From Rhizobium tumorigenes (GTDB lineage Bacteria > Pseudomonadota > Alphaproteobacteria > Rhizobiales > Rhizobiaceae): a stretch of DNA of 64,000 nt. The stretch spans positions 868,001 through 932,000 of the forward strand of contig NZ_CP117255.1 in the NCBI RefSeq assembly GCF_003240565.2, read 5' to 3'. The translations under genes and the position numbers were made by a program. The notes below the pieces were generated by a model, which was not told the origin of the DNA, searched no databases, and saw nothing but the letters and a program-made list of their open reading frames with translations. This document shows, in pieces, positions 63,435-64,000 of the stretch (position 1 is its first letter; each line of letters begins with the position of its first letter).

Positions 63435-64000
63435 AGGCGCTGTCCTTTCGGAAGATCGTCATCCGGCGAAAACGCTACAACGGCTTCGTGGCCATCCCAC
63501 CCTCCGGGCGGAATGCGGCCAGGCGTCACATAGGCGGAATAAAGCGTGTCGAGCTGAGACCAGAGCACGTCTGTCTTGAATGTCAGCGCCGATGCCGCCG
63601 CATCTTGCTTTTCCAGCGTGTCGGCATGGTCGAGCACATAGCCGAGCCCGAAGGCTACCTCCTCTGGTGCTTCGTTGAGACGCTGGCGGAAGTAGGCGAG
63701 TGCCCGATCGTCGGCAAATGCGTAGTGCTTCAGCAGTCCGGCAATTCGGTCGGAATGGATTTTTGGCGCGAACATCTCGGTCAGCGAGGATGCGACAGCT
63801 TCCAGCATCGGCTTTTCGCGCACGAAATGCAGATAGGCGTCAACGGCAAAACGTGTTCCCGCCAACACGCCTTTCGTCGAGGCCACGTAATCGGGATCGA
63901 GCCCGACTGCTTCGGCGAGCTTCAGCCAGCGGCGGATGCCGCCGCCTTCCTCGATGCCGCCATCATGATCCTCGATCCGCCGGCGCCAGGCGCGGCGGAG
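63431..64000 (-). CDS. pqqC: Pyrroloquinoline-quinone synthase, 3' part
   Basis: PqqC is the oxidase that carries out the last ring closure and eight-electron oxidation to PQQ. The window holds the C-terminal 189 codons; the gene runs off the right edge. The frame stays open from 64000, reading LRRAWRRRIEDHDG, then GGGIRRWLKLAEAVGLDPDY, directly into VASTKGVLAGTRFAVDAYLHF, all as in PqqC. The helical domain with HSDRIAGLLKHYAF follows. A GTG at 63886 is internal, not the start. It is coupled to pqqD by a 4-bp overlap. Confidence 0.93.
   Translation of the reverse strand, partial: LRRAWRRRIEDHDGGIEEGGGIRRWLKLAEAVGLDPDYVASTKGVLAGTRFAVDAYLHFVREKPMLEAVASSLTEMFAPKIHSDRIAGLLKHYAFADDRALAYFRQRLNEAPEEVAFGLGYVLDHADTLEKQDAAASALTFKTDVLWSQLDTLYSAYVTPGRIPPGGWDGHEAVVAFSPDDDLPKGQRL

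Noticed and set aside
1..64000. tRNA or rRNA genes, CRISPR arrays, prophage, insertion sequences
   Set aside because: I looked for repeat-spacer patterns, transposase and integrase motifs and tRNA-like cloverleaf ends in the intergenic regions and saw none. A dedicated tRNA search could still find one missed by eye.

Overview
This is a GC-rich, gene-dense stretch of chromosome from an alphaproteobacterium, most likely a member of the Rhizobiaceae (Rhizobium/Agrobacterium/Ensifer group). The evidence is the gene order and family types: lptF-lptG-lptD-surA-pdxA-rsmA, uvrC-pgsA-moaD-moaE, purM-purN, hdaA-ppk-ppx, hemB near an LdtR-type regulator, an Omp25/Ropb-type small outer-membrane barrel, and pqqC-D-E. 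Start codons are often ATG/GTG in short overlaps (ATGA, TGATG), typical of tightly packed operons. No rRNA, tRNA, CRISPR array, prophage or insertion sequence was found. The genes look like ordinary housekeeping DNA with some accessory modules.

Layout. 0-4.3 kb: fabF, mltG, a yicC-type RNase gene and gmk on the + strand. 4.3-11.9 kb: the leftward LPS-export and outer-membrane biogenesis operon (lptF, lptG, lptD, surA-like, pdxA, rsmA), meeting gmk tail to tail with a 4-bp overlap. 12.2-14.3 kb: pepA and holC. 14.3-19.5 kb: leftward sugar-dehydrogenase-like, polysaccharide deacetylase lipoprotein, ABC-F ATPase and degenerate GGDEF genes. 19.7-23.6 kb: ndk, then a small divergent unit of a CGNR zinc-finger regulator plus an unknown lipoprotein facing an orphan LivH-like permease, with a 30-bp palindrome between them, then moaE, moaD and pgsA. 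23.7-26.5 kb: uvrC and a pteridine-reductase-like SDR. 26.9-29.1 kb: an outer-membrane barrel, a GST and rlmJ. 29.2-33.2 kb: a molybdopterin oxidoreductase, a NudK-type Nudix hydrolase and a lone phnM-like amidohydrolase. 33.2-40.9 kb: purN, purM, an AI-2E family membrane protein, hdaA, ppk and ppx. 41-47.6 kb: a phytase-like secreted protein, a membrane class III cyclase, rnd, a Tat-exported multicopper oxidase and an MFS transporter. 47.8-53.4 kb: aspS, an unknown periplasmic protein and parC. 53.4-58.8 kb: a Doc/AbrB toxin-antitoxin pair, an EamA exporter, bpt/ate, an RDD protein, hemB, a small membrane protein and an LdtR-type regulator. 58.8-62 kb: a P-loop kinase bracketed by two copies of a structured repeat, a small unknown gene, and an HxlR regulator facing a PRISE-like reductase. 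62-64 kb: pqqE, pqqD and the 3' part of pqqC, running off the window.

How the parts work together. The lpt operon makes the LPS transport bridge and its outer-membrane insertion machine, with a SurA-like chaperone for barrel folding. hdaA-ppk-ppx combines control of replication initiation with polyphosphate synthesis and breakdown. moaD/moaE supply molybdopterin that the nearby DMSO-reductase-family enzyme would need. The pqq genes would supply cofactor to quinoprotein dehydrogenases encoded elsewhere.

The least explained signals are the pair of ~90-bp repeats at 58.8 and 59.7 kb, whose paired bases change together, and the CGNR/lipoprotein/LivH-like unit with its palindromic intergenic region.
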